From NCBI GenBank assembly GCA_964427415.1, contig CAYRUH010000001.1, positions 1 to 64,000 on the forward strand: 64,000 bases of DNA, written 5' to 3'. Positions 8,377 through 16,682 of this stretch are shown here, in pieces. Source of the stretch: Lentisalinibacter sp964427415. Lineage in GTDB: Bacteria > Pseudomonadota > Gammaproteobacteria > Steroidobacterales > Woeseiaceae. The notes under the pieces were generated by a model. That model was not told the origin of the DNA. It saw nothing but the letters and a program-made list of their open reading frames with translations, and searched no databases. How positions within the stretch are numbered: position 1 is the stretch's first letter; every line of letters begins with the position of its first letter. A program made the translations under genes and the position numbers.

Positions 8377-8534
8377 GTGAATTCCTGGCTATGGGCGGTT
8401 ACGGCGGGTACGTATGGAGTTCCTTCGCCTTAACCGCAATTATTCTCGTTTTTAACGTGACCTCGGCAAGACGCCGCCACGCAGCCGCCAGGCTGAACGT
8501 GGCCCGCAGAATCCGAGCAATGGAGGACGACTGA
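8373..8534 (+). CDS. ccmD: CcmD, small membrane subunit
   Basis: This short gene encodes 53 residues: MSEFLAMGGYGGYVWSSFAL, then a hydrophobic segment (TAIILVFNV) and a basic tail (SARRRHAAARLNVARRIRA). That is the classic CcmD layout: a G(G/Y)-rich start, one transmembrane helix, and a positively charged cytoplasmic tail with Arg/Lys. CcmD is required to release holo-CcmE from CcmABC. The ATG at 8373 overlaps the ccmC stop, and the TGA at 8532-8534 overlaps the ccmE start (TGATG), so all three are translationally coupled. Confidence 0.95.
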   Translation: MSEFLAMGGYGGYVWSSFALTAIILVFNVTSARRRHAAARLNVARRIRAMEDD

Positions 8535-8980
8535 TGACCCCTCGCCGACAGCGGATGCTGGCCGTCGGGCTGGCCGTGGCCGGTCTCGCTATCGCCACGG
8601 CCCTGAGTCTGACCGCCTTCCGGGAGAACATGATGTTCTACATCGAGCTCGACCAGGTGGCCGCGGGCAACGTGCCCGAGAAACGGACCTACCGCGTCGG
8701 CGGCATGGTCCAGGAAGGCACCATTGAACGGGCTTCGGGCAGCATGGACGTGGAGTTCACCATCACCGATTACCAGAACTCCCTGGGCGTGCGCTACAGC
8801 GGCGTGCTGCCGGATCTCTTCCGCGAGGGCCAGGGCGTGATCGCCCACGGTCGTCTAGGGACAGACGGCGTCTTCCAGGCGGACAAGATCCTGGCCAAGC
8901 ATGACGAGAACTACATGCCGCCGGAGGTCGCCGATTCGCTGAAGAAGAGCGGCCACTTCCCGGAGCGCACGACGCCATGA
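8534..8980 (+). CDS. ccmE: CcmE, haem chaperone
   Basis: CcmE carries haem covalently on a His in the periplasm and hands it to CcmF. The 148-residue protein has an N-terminal membrane anchor (about residues 8-28), the OB-fold region (TYRVGGMVQEGT, SLGVRYSGVLPDLFREGQG) and the haem-binding His123 in LAKHDENYMPPE. Length and motif positions are normal. Its 3' end overlaps ccmF by 4 bases. Confidence 0.97.
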   Translation: MTPRRQRMLAVGLAVAGLAIATALSLTAFRENMMFYIELDQVAAGNVPEKRTYRVGGMVQEGTIERASGSMDVEFTITDYQNSLGVRYSGVLPDLFREGQGVIAHGRLGTDGVFQADKILAKHDENYMPPEVADSLKKSGHFPERTTP

Positions 8981-10950
8981 TCCCCGAGATAGGTCAATTC
9001 GCACTCATCCTCGCCCTGGCACTGGCGCTGGTCCAGGGCATCGTCCCGCTGGTCGGTGCGCAGCTCGGCAAGGCGGAATGGACGGCGTTGGCCCGTCCGG
9101 CCGCGACGGCACAGTTCGGTTTCATGGCGGTCTCGTTCCTGTGTCTGGCCTGGGCCTTCATACAGAACGATTTCTCGGTTCTGTACGTCGCCAACAATTC
9201 CAACTCGATGTTGCCGGTCGGCTATCGCATTGCCGCGGTCTGGGGTGCGCACGAAGGTTCGTTACTCCTGTGGACGCTGGCACTGGCCGCATGGACGCTC
9301 GGGGTGGCCTACGCTTCGCGCCACATGGCGCAGCACTTCGTCGCCCGGGTCATCGGCGTGCTGGGCTTGCTCAGCGTCGGCTTCTACACCTTTACCCTGT
9401 TCACCTCGAACCCGTTCGAGCGGCTGGTGCCCGCTGCCCCCGACGGGGCGGACCTGAATCCGCTGCTGCAGGACCCGGCGCTGGTGATCCATCCGCCGAT
9501 GCTCTATATCGGCTACGTGGGCTTCGCCGTGGCGTTCGCCTTCGCCGTAGCGGCGATGCTCGAGGGCAAGCTGGATCGGGACTGGGCCCGCTGGACCCGC
9601 CCCTGGACCACGGCGGCCTGGGTGTTCCTGACCATCGGTATCGCGCTCGGCAGCTGGTGGGCGTATTACGAGCTCGGCTGGGGCGGCTGGTGGTTCTGGG
9701 ATCCGGTGGAGAACGCCTCCTTCATGCCCTGGCTGGTGGGCACGGCACTGATCCACTCACTGGCGGTTACGGAGAAGCGCGGTCTGTTCAAGAGCTGGAC
9801 GCTGCTGCTCGCGATCACCGCGTTCTCGCTGAGCCTGCTGGGCACGTTCCTGGTGCGCTCCGGCGTGCTGGTCTCTGTCCATGCATTCGCCAGTGACCCG
9901 ACCCGCGGTGCCTTCATCCTGGCCTTTCTCGGCATCGTGGTGGGCTCGGCTCTCGGGCTGTATGCCTGGCGCGCACCGAAGATGGACTCCGACGCCGGCT
10001 TCAAGCCGCTCTCACGGGAGACGTTCCTGCTCCTGAACAATGTGCTCCTGGTAATCACGGCGACGCTGGTGCTGCTCGGTACGCTCTATCCGCTGTTCCT
10101 GGACGGCCTGGGCCTCGGCAAAATCTCCGTGGGACCGCCGTTCTTCGACCTGGCCTTTATCATTCCGATGCTGCCGCTGGGGCTGCTGATCGCCATCGGC
10201 ATGAGCACCGCCTGGCGCAGTGGCGACAAAATGGCCATCTGGCGGCAGGTGCGCGTACCGCTGGCCATCGCCGTGCCGCTGGCGTTGTTCGTCCCCTGGC
10301 TGATCTACGGCCGCATCACGCCGCTGATCTTCACGGGCATGTTGGCCGCTATCTTCGTCAGCTTCACCGCCGTCTGGGATCCGCTGATGCGCGTCTTCGG
10401 CAAACGCTCCGGGCCCCGCCAGACCCGCAGCGTGACCGGGATGCAGCTGGCCCATCTGGGCGTCGGCATGTTCATCATCGGCGTCACCGCCGTCACGTCC
10501 TATGGCACGGAAGTCGACCAGCGGGCGAGCCCGGGAGAGACCATCCAGGTGGCCAGCTACGACTTCACCATGCGGGGTGTGCGGGAGGTGCAGGGCCCAA
10601 ACTACGAGGCGATCGAGGCCGAGTTCGAAGTGCGCAAGGACAACGAGCTCATCACCGTGCTGGCGCCGCAGAAGCGGGTCTACCGGGTACAGCAGAGTCC
10701 GATGACCGAGGCCGACATCCATCCGGCCTGGAACCGGGATCTGTTCGTGGCCCTCGGTGATTCCCTGGGCAACGGCGCCTGGAGTGTGCGCATTCAGTAC
10801 AAGCCGCTGATCCGCTGGATCTGGCTGGGCTGTGCCGTGATGGCCCTCGGCGGGCTCGTCGCGATGACCGACCGGCGCTACCGGGTGCCGGCGGCCGAGC
10901 GGCGCGCCATGGAGGCCGCCGCGGCCACGGAGGGCAGAGTAGCGACATGA
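8977..10950 (+). CDS. ccmF: CcmF, cytochrome c haem lyase core subunit
   Basis: CcmF takes haem from holo-CcmE and attaches it to apocytochrome c together with CcmH/CcmI. The 657-residue polytopic protein has the NSMLPVGYRIAAVWGAHEG block, HPPMLYIGYVG, the periplasmic WWD motif (GWGGWWFWDPVENASFMPW) and the LVRSGVLVSVHAFASDP block containing conserved His. It starts within the ccmE stop (ATGA) and overlaps ccmG by 4 bases. Confidence 0.97.
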   Translation: MIPEIGQFALILALALALVQGIVPLVGAQLGKAEWTALARPAATAQFGFMAVSFLCLAWAFIQNDFSVLYVANNSNSMLPVGYRIAAVWGAHEGSLLLWTLALAAWTLGVAYASRHMAQHFVARVIGVLGLLSVGFYTFTLFTSNPFERLVPAAPDGADLNPLLQDPALVIHPPMLYIGYVGFAVAFAFAVAAMLEGKLDRDWARWTRPWTTAAWVFLTIGIALGSWWAYYELGWGGWWFWDPVENASFMPWLVGTALIHSLAVTEKRGLFKSWTLLLAITAFSLSLLGTFLVRSGVLVSVHAFASDPTRGAFILAFLGIVVGSALGLYAWRAPKMDSDAGFKPLSRETFLLLNNVLLVITATLVLLGTLYPLFLDGLGLGKISVGPPFFDLAFIIPMLPLGLLIAIGMSTAWRSGDKMAIWRQVRVPLAIAVPLALFVPWLIYGRITPLIFTGMLAAIFVSFTAVWDPLMRVFGKRSGPRQTRSVTGMQLAHLGVGMFIIGVTAVTSYGTEVDQRASPGETIQVASYDFTMRGVREVQGPNYEAIEAEFEVRKDNELITVLAPQKRVYRVQQSPMTEADIHPAWNRDLFVALGDSLGNGAWSVRIQYKPLIRWIWLGCAVMALGGLVAMTDRRYRVPAAERRAMEAAAATEGRVAT

Positions 10951-11480
10951 TCCGCTATCTACTCCCCATCGCGATATTCCTCGGCCTGCTCATTGCCCTC
11001 ATGTCGGGTCTGGGCAAGGACCCGGGGGAGTTGCCTTCGCCGCTGATCGGGCGGGATTCGCCGACCTTTACGCTGCCGAGTCTCACCAACCCGCAGGAGA
11101 CCGTGTCCGACACGGACATCCGCGGCCAGGTGGCACTGGTCAACGTCTGGGCGAGCTGGTGTGTCGGCTGCCGGCAGGAGCACGATTTCCTGTTGGCGCT
11201 GGCACGTTCCGGAACTGTCCCTGTCTATGGCCTCAACTGGCGCGACGACCGCGCCACGGCGCTGCGCTGGCTTCGGGATCTGGGCGATCCGTATACCGCA
11301 AGTGCCTTCGACGGCGACGGCCGGGTGGGGATCGACTGGGGCGTCTACGGCGCGCCGGAGACCTTTCTGCTTGATCAGCAAGGGAAGGTTATCTACAAGC
11401 ACATCAGTCCGCTGACACCCAGGATATGGCGCGAGGAATTCGAGCCACGGATCGCCGAGGCGAGGAAATCCGGTTCGTGA
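10947..11480 (+). CDS. ccmG: CcmG/DsbE, periplasmic thiol-disulfide oxidoreductase
   Basis: CcmG keeps the apocytochrome c CxxCH thiols reduced. The 177-residue protein has an N-terminal membrane anchor (YLLPIAIFLGLLIALMSGL) and a thioredoxin fold with the active site WCVGC (in WASWCVGCRQEH), followed by GLNWRDDR and the cis-Pro region GVYGAPETFLLD. The active-site dipeptide Val-Gly differs from the commoner Pro-Thr. It overlaps ccmF upstream (ATGA) and ccmH downstream (GTGA). Confidence 0.95.
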   Translation: MIRYLLPIAIFLGLLIALMSGLGKDPGELPSPLIGRDSPTFTLPSLTNPQETVSDTDIRGQVALVNVWASWCVGCRQEHDFLLALARSGTVPVYGLNWRDDRATALRWLRDLGDPYTASAFDGDGRVGIDWGVYGAPETFLLDQQGKVIYKHISPLTPRIWREEFEPRIAEARKSGS

Positions 11481-11893
11481 AAACGCTGAGGACAGGTTTG
11501 TTGGTGCTTCTCACGGCACTGACGGGGCAGGCCCTGGCCATCGACCAGGGTCCGGCGTTCGAAGATCCGGCCACCCAGGCCCGCTACGAGGAGCTCATCG
11601 ACGAGGTCCGCTGCGCCACCTGCCAGAATCAGACCATCAAGGATTCGAACGCAATGCTGGCGGACGACCTCCGCCGGGAAATCCGCGAGATGATCGCCGA
11701 AGGCCAGTCGAATGAGGAGATCCTGGTCTTCCTCACCGACCGCTATGGCGAGTTCGTGCTGTACCGGCCACGGCTGGACGAACGCACGGTGCTTCTGTGG
11801 GGCGCGCCCGTCCTGCTGCTGCTGGTGGCGGGAGTCGTACTTTTCCGGGTGATCCGCAAGCGCACCGCCCTTCCCATCGACGATGAAAGCTAA
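11477..11893 (+). CDS. ccmH: CcmH, cytochrome c maturation thiol protein
   Basis: The 138-residue protein has a signal peptide (VKTLRTGLLVLLTALTGQALA) and the family signature VRCATCQNQTIKDSNA with its CxxC, then a helical domain and one C-terminal membrane anchor (LLWGAPVLLLLVAGVVLF). It reduces or binds apocytochrome c thiols alongside CcmG and CcmF. I placed the start at GTG 11477 because it overlaps the ccmG stop (GTGA) and begins the signal peptide directly; an upstream frame start at 11426 would add a non-conserved tail. It corresponds to the N-terminal half of E. coli CcmH. Confidence 0.93.
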   Translation: MKTLRTGLLVLLTALTGQALAIDQGPAFEDPATQARYEELIDEVRCATCQNQTIKDSNAMLADDLRREIREMIAEGQSNEEILVFLTDRYGEFVLYRPRLDERTVLLWGAPVLLLLVAGVVLFRVIRKRTALPIDDES

Positions 11894-11926
11894 AAAGAGC
11901 GGCCGGCTCCCCGGCCCGGTGAATTC

Positions 11927-13048
11927 ATGACAACGACGATCTTCTGGGCGATAGCCGGCCTGATGGCGCTGGCGGCAGTGGCTCCTCTCTACCTCGTGCT
12001 GCGCAGAGGCAGTGGTGGCGGTTTCGCGGCTTTTGTTGCCGTGGCCTTCCTGGGAGCCTCGCTGGGCACCTACGTTTACCTTAGCGATTACGACTTCGAC
12101 AGCGTACTGACATCCGCACGGACGAATGAAAACCCGCATGCCGCCGATGCGCAGGATGCCATCGCAGAGCTGGCAGCCAGCCTGGAGGAGAATCCCGACG
12201 ACGTCGAAGGCTGGAAATTCCTCGGCCGCAGCTACCGCTCGCAGGAACGTTACCGGGAGGCCGCAGAGGCCTTCGGGCGGGCCTATGAGCTGGACGATGA
12301 CGACCCGGTCGTGATGCTCGATATGGGCGAGGCCATGCTGTTCGCCGACAGCACGGCCATCACCGGCAGGGCGGGTCAGCTGTTCGAGAACGCCCTGCGG
12401 CTGGCTCCGAACAATGCCCGGGCGCTGTGGTATGCGGGTCTGGCAGCGGCCAACCGGGGCGAGCGGCTGCTCGCAGCGGACCGCTGGGAGCAGATACTGG
12501 ACACGGCGCCGCCGGACGACGTGCGGCAGATACTCGAGAACAACATCCGCGAGCTGCGCGCCGCCGCGGCTGCCGGTGAGGACCGTGCCGAAGCGCCGAT
12601 GGCGGCAGCGCCAGAGACACCGCCCCGTGAGGCAGCGCCGTCCGCCGCCGCGCAGCCGGAACTGCCGGTGCCGGCTCCTGCTCCGGCCGCCGAGTTCGAA
12701 CCGGGCACGGTGCCCCTGCAGGTCACGCTGAGTCCCGAACTCGCAGCCCAGGCGCCGGCCGATGCCGTGTTATTCATCTTCGCGCGGACGCCCGGTGCCG
12801 GCGGCCCGCCCATCGCGGCTGTCAGACGACGTGCCGGTGACCTGCCGCTCTCCATAACGCTCAGCGACGCCAATGCAATGATGGCGGGCCGGCAGATATC
12901 CACCCAGGAGCAAGTCGAGCTGGTGGCCCGGGTCGCGAAAGGCGGCTCGATCCGCGAGAGCGCCGGCGACTTGATTGGCGAGACAACGTATCGTATGGAG
13001 AGCGGGGAGACGGCCCGGCTCGTCATCGACCGCGTCGTCGGTCGCTAG
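11927..13048 (+). CDS. ccmI: CcmI, TPR-containing apocytochrome c chaperone
   Basis: The 373-residue protein has two N-terminal membrane helices (IFWAIAGLMALAAVAPLYLV and FAAFVAVAFLGASLGTYVYL), a TPR region about residues 80-215 (WKFLGRSYRSQERYREAAEAF and following repeats), an Ala/Pro-rich linker, and a C-terminal beta domain (about 260-373) typical of longer CcmI. It presents apocytochrome c to CcmF/CcmH. It completes the ccm operon, and its TAG stop overlaps the convergent desaturase stop in a shared CTAG. Confidence 0.9.
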   Translation: MTTTIFWAIAGLMALAAVAPLYLVLRRGSGGGFAAFVAVAFLGASLGTYVYLSDYDFDSVLTSARTNENPHAADAQDAIAELAASLEENPDDVEGWKFLGRSYRSQERYREAAEAFGRAYELDDDDPVVMLDMGEAMLFADSTAITGRAGQLFENALRLAPNNARALWYAGLAAANRGERLLAADRWEQILDTAPPDDVRQILENNIRELRAAAAAGEDRAEAPMAAAPETPPREAAPSAAAQPELPVPAPAPAAEFEPGTVPLQVTLSPELAAQAPADAVLFIFARTPGAGGPPIAAVRRRAGDLPLSITLSDANAMMAGRQISTQEQVELVARVAKGGSIRESAGDLIGETTYRMESGETARLVIDRVVGR

Positions 13049-13884
13049 TGTCGCGTCCGCGGCCGCGGCAGTCTGAGTTCCGCCACCAGACCCATCTTCT
13101 CCATCCCCCGCAACAGCACCCAGGTGAGATCGAACTGCCACCACTCGAGCCCGTGGCGGGCCGAATAGGCGAACTTGTGATGGTTGTTGTGCCAGCCCTC
13201 GCCAAGCGCCAGCGCCGCCACCAGCCAGTTATTAGTGCTGGTGTCGCCGGCATCGAATGGCCGGCTGCCCCATAGGTGGCAGACCGAATTCACCATGAAT
13301 GTCGCATGCCAGAGTGCGACGGTCGCGATAAACCAGGCCCACACGAGCATCTGCAGCCCGGAGGTGTCGGTGCCGAGCGCAGCCAGGCCCTCACCGAGGG
13401 CGTAGATGGCCGCACCCTGGCCGAGCACGATCCAGGCGTAGTGCTGCTGCAGGAACTTGAGCTCCGGAACGCGGTAGAGGTCTCTCGCATTGGCCCCGTT
13501 TTCGCAGAAACTCTCCGCGGAAAGCATCCAGCCGATGTGCGAGCGCCAGAATCCCTGGGTGTGTGGCGAGTGGATGTCGCGCTGCGTCTCCGTGTAACGG
13601 TGGTGGCTGCGGTGGTGCGCCACCCACCATAGAGGACCGCCCTGGGTGGCGAGGCTGCCCGCCAGCGCCAGCAGGAACTGCACGGGCCTACCGGCGCGGA
13701 AAGAACGGTGCGCGAGCAAGCGATGATAACCGGCGGTGATGCCGAAGCCGCGCACGAGGTACAGGATCAGCGCCACCGTCAGCGCGGCCGTGCTGGCACC
13801 GGTCCAGAAAGCTCCGAGGCAGCCAAGGTGGAAAATGGCCATGCCGACCAGTACGGCTCGGGCCTGCTTCTGAGCAGCCTTCAA
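13045..13884 (-). CDS. acyl-CoA/acyl-lipid delta-9-type fatty acid desaturase
   Basis: This membrane di-iron enzyme introduces a cis double bond into fatty acyl chains. The 279-residue protein has three His boxes: HRLLAHRSF, HHRYTETQRDIHSP and HNNHHKF, in the order and spacing of the delta-9 desaturase family, with four predicted membrane segments between them. The TTG start at 13884 has AGGAG 6-7 bases upstream. The gene is convergent with ccmI and divergent from the next gene. Confidence 0.93.
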   Translation of the reverse strand: MKAAQKQARAVLVGMAIFHLGCLGAFWTGASTAALTVALILYLVRGFGITAGYHRLLAHRSFRAGRPVQFLLALAGSLATQGGPLWWVAHHRSHHRYTETQRDIHSPHTQGFWRSHIGWMLSAESFCENGANARDLYRVPELKFLQQHYAWIVLGQGAAIYALGEGLAALGTDTSGLQMLVWAWFIATVALWHATFMVNSVCHLWGSRPFDAGDTSTNNWLVAALALGEGWHNNHHKFAYSARHGLEWWQFDLTWVLLRGMEKMGLVAELRLPRPRTRH

Positions 13885-14007
13885 TACTCTCTCCTCTGCC
13901 GGTGATTGCGCCGGCCGGCGCGGATTGTTGCATCCGCCGGCGTCGCCCTGTCGAATCTTCTCAGGCCAGCGGAATGGTACCGCAAGGTTTTCGTGGAGAG
14001 CGGAACG

Positions 14008-14604
14008 ATGGATGCAAACGGACGGATGGCGTGGACGGGCCGCAGGTTACGGCGCCTGCTATCGGGGCTGCCGCTGGCGCCGCTGGCAGCAATGGCAATC
14101 GCGACGTCAACGGCCGTCGGTCCGGCTTTTGCCGCCGCAGACCCGGCGGACGCAGCGGCGTCGGACGGCCTCGAGGTGGTCGGGCAGGGGGAGTACAGCT
14201 GGTTCGGACTGCGCGTCTATCATGCTTCCTTTGCGACCGAGACCGGCCGTTTCAGTGACTGGACGGAGACCGAGCGGGCCCGCTTCGAAATCTACTACCA
14301 TCGCGACGTCAGCGCCTCGAAGCTGATCGATATCGCCCGGGAGGAGTGGGATCGCCTCGGGATGGACGCCCCGCCGCGCTGGTTCGGCTGGTTGCGGCAG
14401 GTGCTACCGGACGTAAAGACCGGTGACACACTGGCTTGCCTGGTCCTGCCGGACGAGCGCACCGTCTTCTATCACAACGGCGAGAAGAGCGGCGAGGTGG
14501 CGGAGCCGGAGTTCGGACCCGCTTTCCTGTCCATCTGGCTGCATCCGGAAGCGCGGGCGGCCGACCTCAGACGCGCGCTGCTGGGAGATTCCGGGCGCAG
14601 CTGA
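14008..14604 (+). CDS. secreted chalcone-isomerase-like protein
   Basis: The 198-residue product has a twin-Arg-containing signal region (GRRLRRLLSG, then LAPLAAMAIATSTAVGPAFA) and a chalcone-isomerase-like domain seen in many proteobacterial periplasmic proteins (YSWFGLRVYHASF, FEIYYHRDVSASKLIDIA, GDTLACLVLPDERTVFYHNG). The catalytic chemistry of these bacterial members is not established. I chose ATG 14008 because GGAGAG lies 7 bases before it; an upstream in-frame start at 13906 lacks such a site. Confidence 0.8.
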   Translation: MDANGRMAWTGRRLRRLLSGLPLAPLAAMAIATSTAVGPAFAAADPADAAASDGLEVVGQGEYSWFGLRVYHASFATETGRFSDWTETERARFEIYYHRDVSASKLIDIAREEWDRLGMDAPPRWFGWLRQVLPDVKTGDTLACLVLPDERTVFYHNGEKSGEVAEPEFGPAFLSIWLHPEARAADLRRALLGDSGRS

Positions 14605-14723
14605 CGACGGTTCCCGTGGGCGCACTGCGCTCCCGGCTTTCACGCTTTCAGCTTTCAAAAGAGCCCGTGCTCGGGCATCCTCCGTGACTCTCGCGCACAG
14701 CCCGACGGACTCCCGCGGAGGCG

Positions 14724-15560
14724 ATGGACACGATGGCCGCAATGGGCCCCGAACTTCTGACCCTCGCATTGCCCGTGCTCGCCGCCGGCGTTATCGCCGG
14801 TTTTCTGGCCGGGCTGCTCGGCATCGGCGGCGGCATTATCATCGTTCCCGCGCTGCTGGTCGCGCTCGCCGCTACGGAGACCGCCGCTGCCGTGACCATG
14901 CATGTCGCAGTGGCGACCTCGCTGGCCACGATCATCCCCACTTCCCTGTCCTCGAGCAGGGCCCACTGGCGGCGGGGATCCGTCGACCTGGAACTGGCGC
15001 GCCGCTGGGCTCCCGCCGTCTTTCTCGGCGCCTGCGCCGGCGTGCTCATCGCCGATCGGCTACACAGCGACACGCTCACCGCCATCTTCGCCGTCATGGC
15101 CGTGATCTTCGGGGCGAAGATGTGGCTGCCGCTGGACGATGTGGTGCTGCGGGACGGGGTGCCCCGCGGCAGCACCGCGCTCTCCCTGCCGTTCTCGATC
15201 GGCGCTTTATCCACACTGATGGGGATCGGCGGCGGTACCTTCGGCGTCACTGCCCTGAGTCTGTTCAACCAGCCGATCCACCGCGCCGTGGGCACTGCGG
15301 CGCTGCTCGGATTCGTCATCAGTGTGCCGGCCAGCGTCGGCTACGTCCTTGCCGGCTGGGATAAGGCGGGCCGGCCGCCGTTCAGCCTGGGCTACGTGAA
15401 CCTCTTGGCCGTGGCGCTCATCATCCCGGCCACGATCCTGATGGCACCCCTCGGGGCTGCCGTCGCACACAGGCTCAGCCGACGCTGGCTCAGCCGTCTG
15501 TTCGGGGTATTCCTGATCGTCACCGGAATCCGACTCGCCATGGAGGTATGGCCGTCATGA
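14724..15560 (+). CDS. TauE/SafE-family anion (sulfite/organosulfonate) exporter
   Basis: The 278-residue polytopic protein has the two family repeats, each opening with a Gly-rich helix: AGFLAGLLGIGGGIIIVPAL near residue 25 and STLMGIGGGTFGVTALSLF near residue 165. About eight membrane segments are visible. The family exports sulfite, sulfoacetate or related anions; the substrate here is unknown. GGAGG precedes the ATG, and the stop overlaps the following hydratase gene. Confidence 0.9.
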   Translation: MDTMAAMGPELLTLALPVLAAGVIAGFLAGLLGIGGGIIIVPALLVALAATETAAAVTMHVAVATSLATIIPTSLSSSRAHWRRGSVDLELARRWAPAVFLGACAGVLIADRLHSDTLTAIFAVMAVIFGAKMWLPLDDVVLRDGVPRGSTALSLPFSIGALSTLMGIGGGTFGVTALSLFNQPIHRAVGTAALLGFVISVPASVGYVLAGWDKAGRPPFSLGYVNLLAVALIIPATILMAPLGAAVAHRLSRRWLSRLFGVFLIVTGIRLAMEVWPS

Positions 15561-16399
15561 ACAACTCATGCGTACTGGTGGAGCGAGAGGGCTGCGTCAC
15601 GAGGGTGACCCTGAATCGCCCCGACCATCGCAACGCCGTCGATCGGGACACGGCGGCCGCTCTGGTCGCTGCCTTCGAAGCCTTCGAGCGCGACGAGGAG
15701 GCACGCGTGGCGGTACTGGCCGGCGCGGGCGGCACGTTCTGCGCCGGCGCGGATCTGAAGGCCTTCGCCGAAGGCACCGGCAATCGGGTAGCCCCGGACG
15801 GTCCGGGGCCGATGGGGCCGACGCGCCTGCAGCTGACGAAACCGGTGATCGCCGCGGTGGAAGGCCACGCAGTCGCCGGGGGGCTGGAACTCGCGCTGTG
15901 GTGTGACTTGCGCGTGGCGGGCCGGGACGCCATTTTCGGCGTTTTCTGCCGGCGTTTCGGGGTCCCGCTCATCGATGGCGGCACGGTGCGACTGCCGCGC
16001 CTGATCGGCCAGAGCCGGGCGCTGGACATGATCCTCACCGGTCGCGGTGTCGGCGGCGAAGAGGCGGCCGCTTTCGGTCTGGCCAACCGCCTGGTGGCAC
16101 CCGGGCAGGCCGTCAGCGAGGCAATGGCGCTCGCCCGGGAGATCGGTGCGGCGCCGCAGACCTGCCTCAGAAACGACCGGCTCAGCGCGCTGCGGCAATG
16201 GACCCTGGACGAAGAGAGAGCGATGGCGCTCGAATTCGCGCTCGGCCGTGCCACGCTTGACAGCGGCGAGAGCGCCGCCGGCGCCCGGCGTTTCGCCGCG
16301 GGTGCCGGCCGTCATGGCAGTGGTACCCGCCCGGATACTGATGCGGATAGCGCAGCACAGAGCCGGGCCGAAAGCAAAACCGACGGCAAGGCCGATTGA
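15557..16399 (+). CDS. enoyl-CoA hydratase/isomerase family protein
   Basis: The crotonase-fold protein (280 residues) has the N-terminal VTRVTLNRPDHRNAVD block, the first oxyanion-hole segment (GTFCAGADLKAF) and the second (EGHAVAGGLELALWCDLRVA). Position-specific residues suit a hydratase-like enzyme, but the substrate is unknown. ATG 15557 overlaps the upstream stop (ATGA); ATG 15548 is possible but lies too close to GGAGG. The last 38 residues (from RRFAAGAGRHG) form a hydrophilic low-complexity tail not seen in typical homologues. Confidence 0.88.
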   Translation: MNNSCVLVEREGCVTRVTLNRPDHRNAVDRDTAAALVAAFEAFERDEEARVAVLAGAGGTFCAGADLKAFAEGTGNRVAPDGPGPMGPTRLQLTKPVIAAVEGHAVAGGLELALWCDLRVAGRDAIFGVFCRRFGVPLIDGGTVRLPRLIGQSRALDMILTGRGVGGEEAAAFGLANRLVAPGQAVSEAMALAREIGAAPQTCLRNDRLSALRQWTLDEERAMALEFALGRATLDSGESAAGARRFAAGAGRHGSGTRPDTDADSAAQSRAESKTDGKAD

Positions 16400-16470
16400 C
16401 GGAACTCAACGCCGCTCGCCGGGTCCCCTGACACGCTGGGGCCGGTTTACGCGAAGGGGCAGGGAGGATT

Positions 16471-16506
16471 GTCATGAAGATCGTCATGCGGAGCGTCATG
16501 GTAGGA
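16471..16506. repeat. three imperfect 12-bp repeats starting GTCATG
   Basis: GTCATGAAGATC, GTCATGCGGAGC and GTCATGGTAGGA follow one another directly in the gap before tamA. The first ATG (16474) has GGGAGGA 5 bases upstream and opens a 43-codon frame with no recognisable product. The role is unknown. Confidence 0.5.
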
Positions 16507-16538
16507 TTCCGCGCTGCCGACCGACCCCGAGGAGAACC

Positions 16539-16682
16539 ATGCAAGCCGATTGGAAACTATTTTCGGTCGCCTGCCCGGCGTTGCTGCGCTGTACCAAGTT
16601 GTTGACCCGGACGGGTCGGTCGCTGGAGGAAGCCGGGCCGCCGCCGGCCTGCCCACACCCACGGAACCGGGAGGCGCTCTGA
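16539..16682 (+). CDS. possible 47-residue leader ORF before tamA
   Basis: The ATG at 16539 follows GAGGAGAA with ideal spacing and opens a 47-codon frame ending at TGA 16680-16682. Its stop overlaps a CTG codon that could start tamA. The peptide (MQADWKLFSVACPALLRC at its start) has no recognisable family. It may be a real leader used for translational coupling, or chance. Its strong ribosome binding site, and the absence of a canonical tamA start in a suitable place, are the reasons for listing it. Confidence 0.35.
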   Translation: MQADWKLFSVACPALLRCTKLLTRTGRSLEEAGPPPACPHPRNREAL

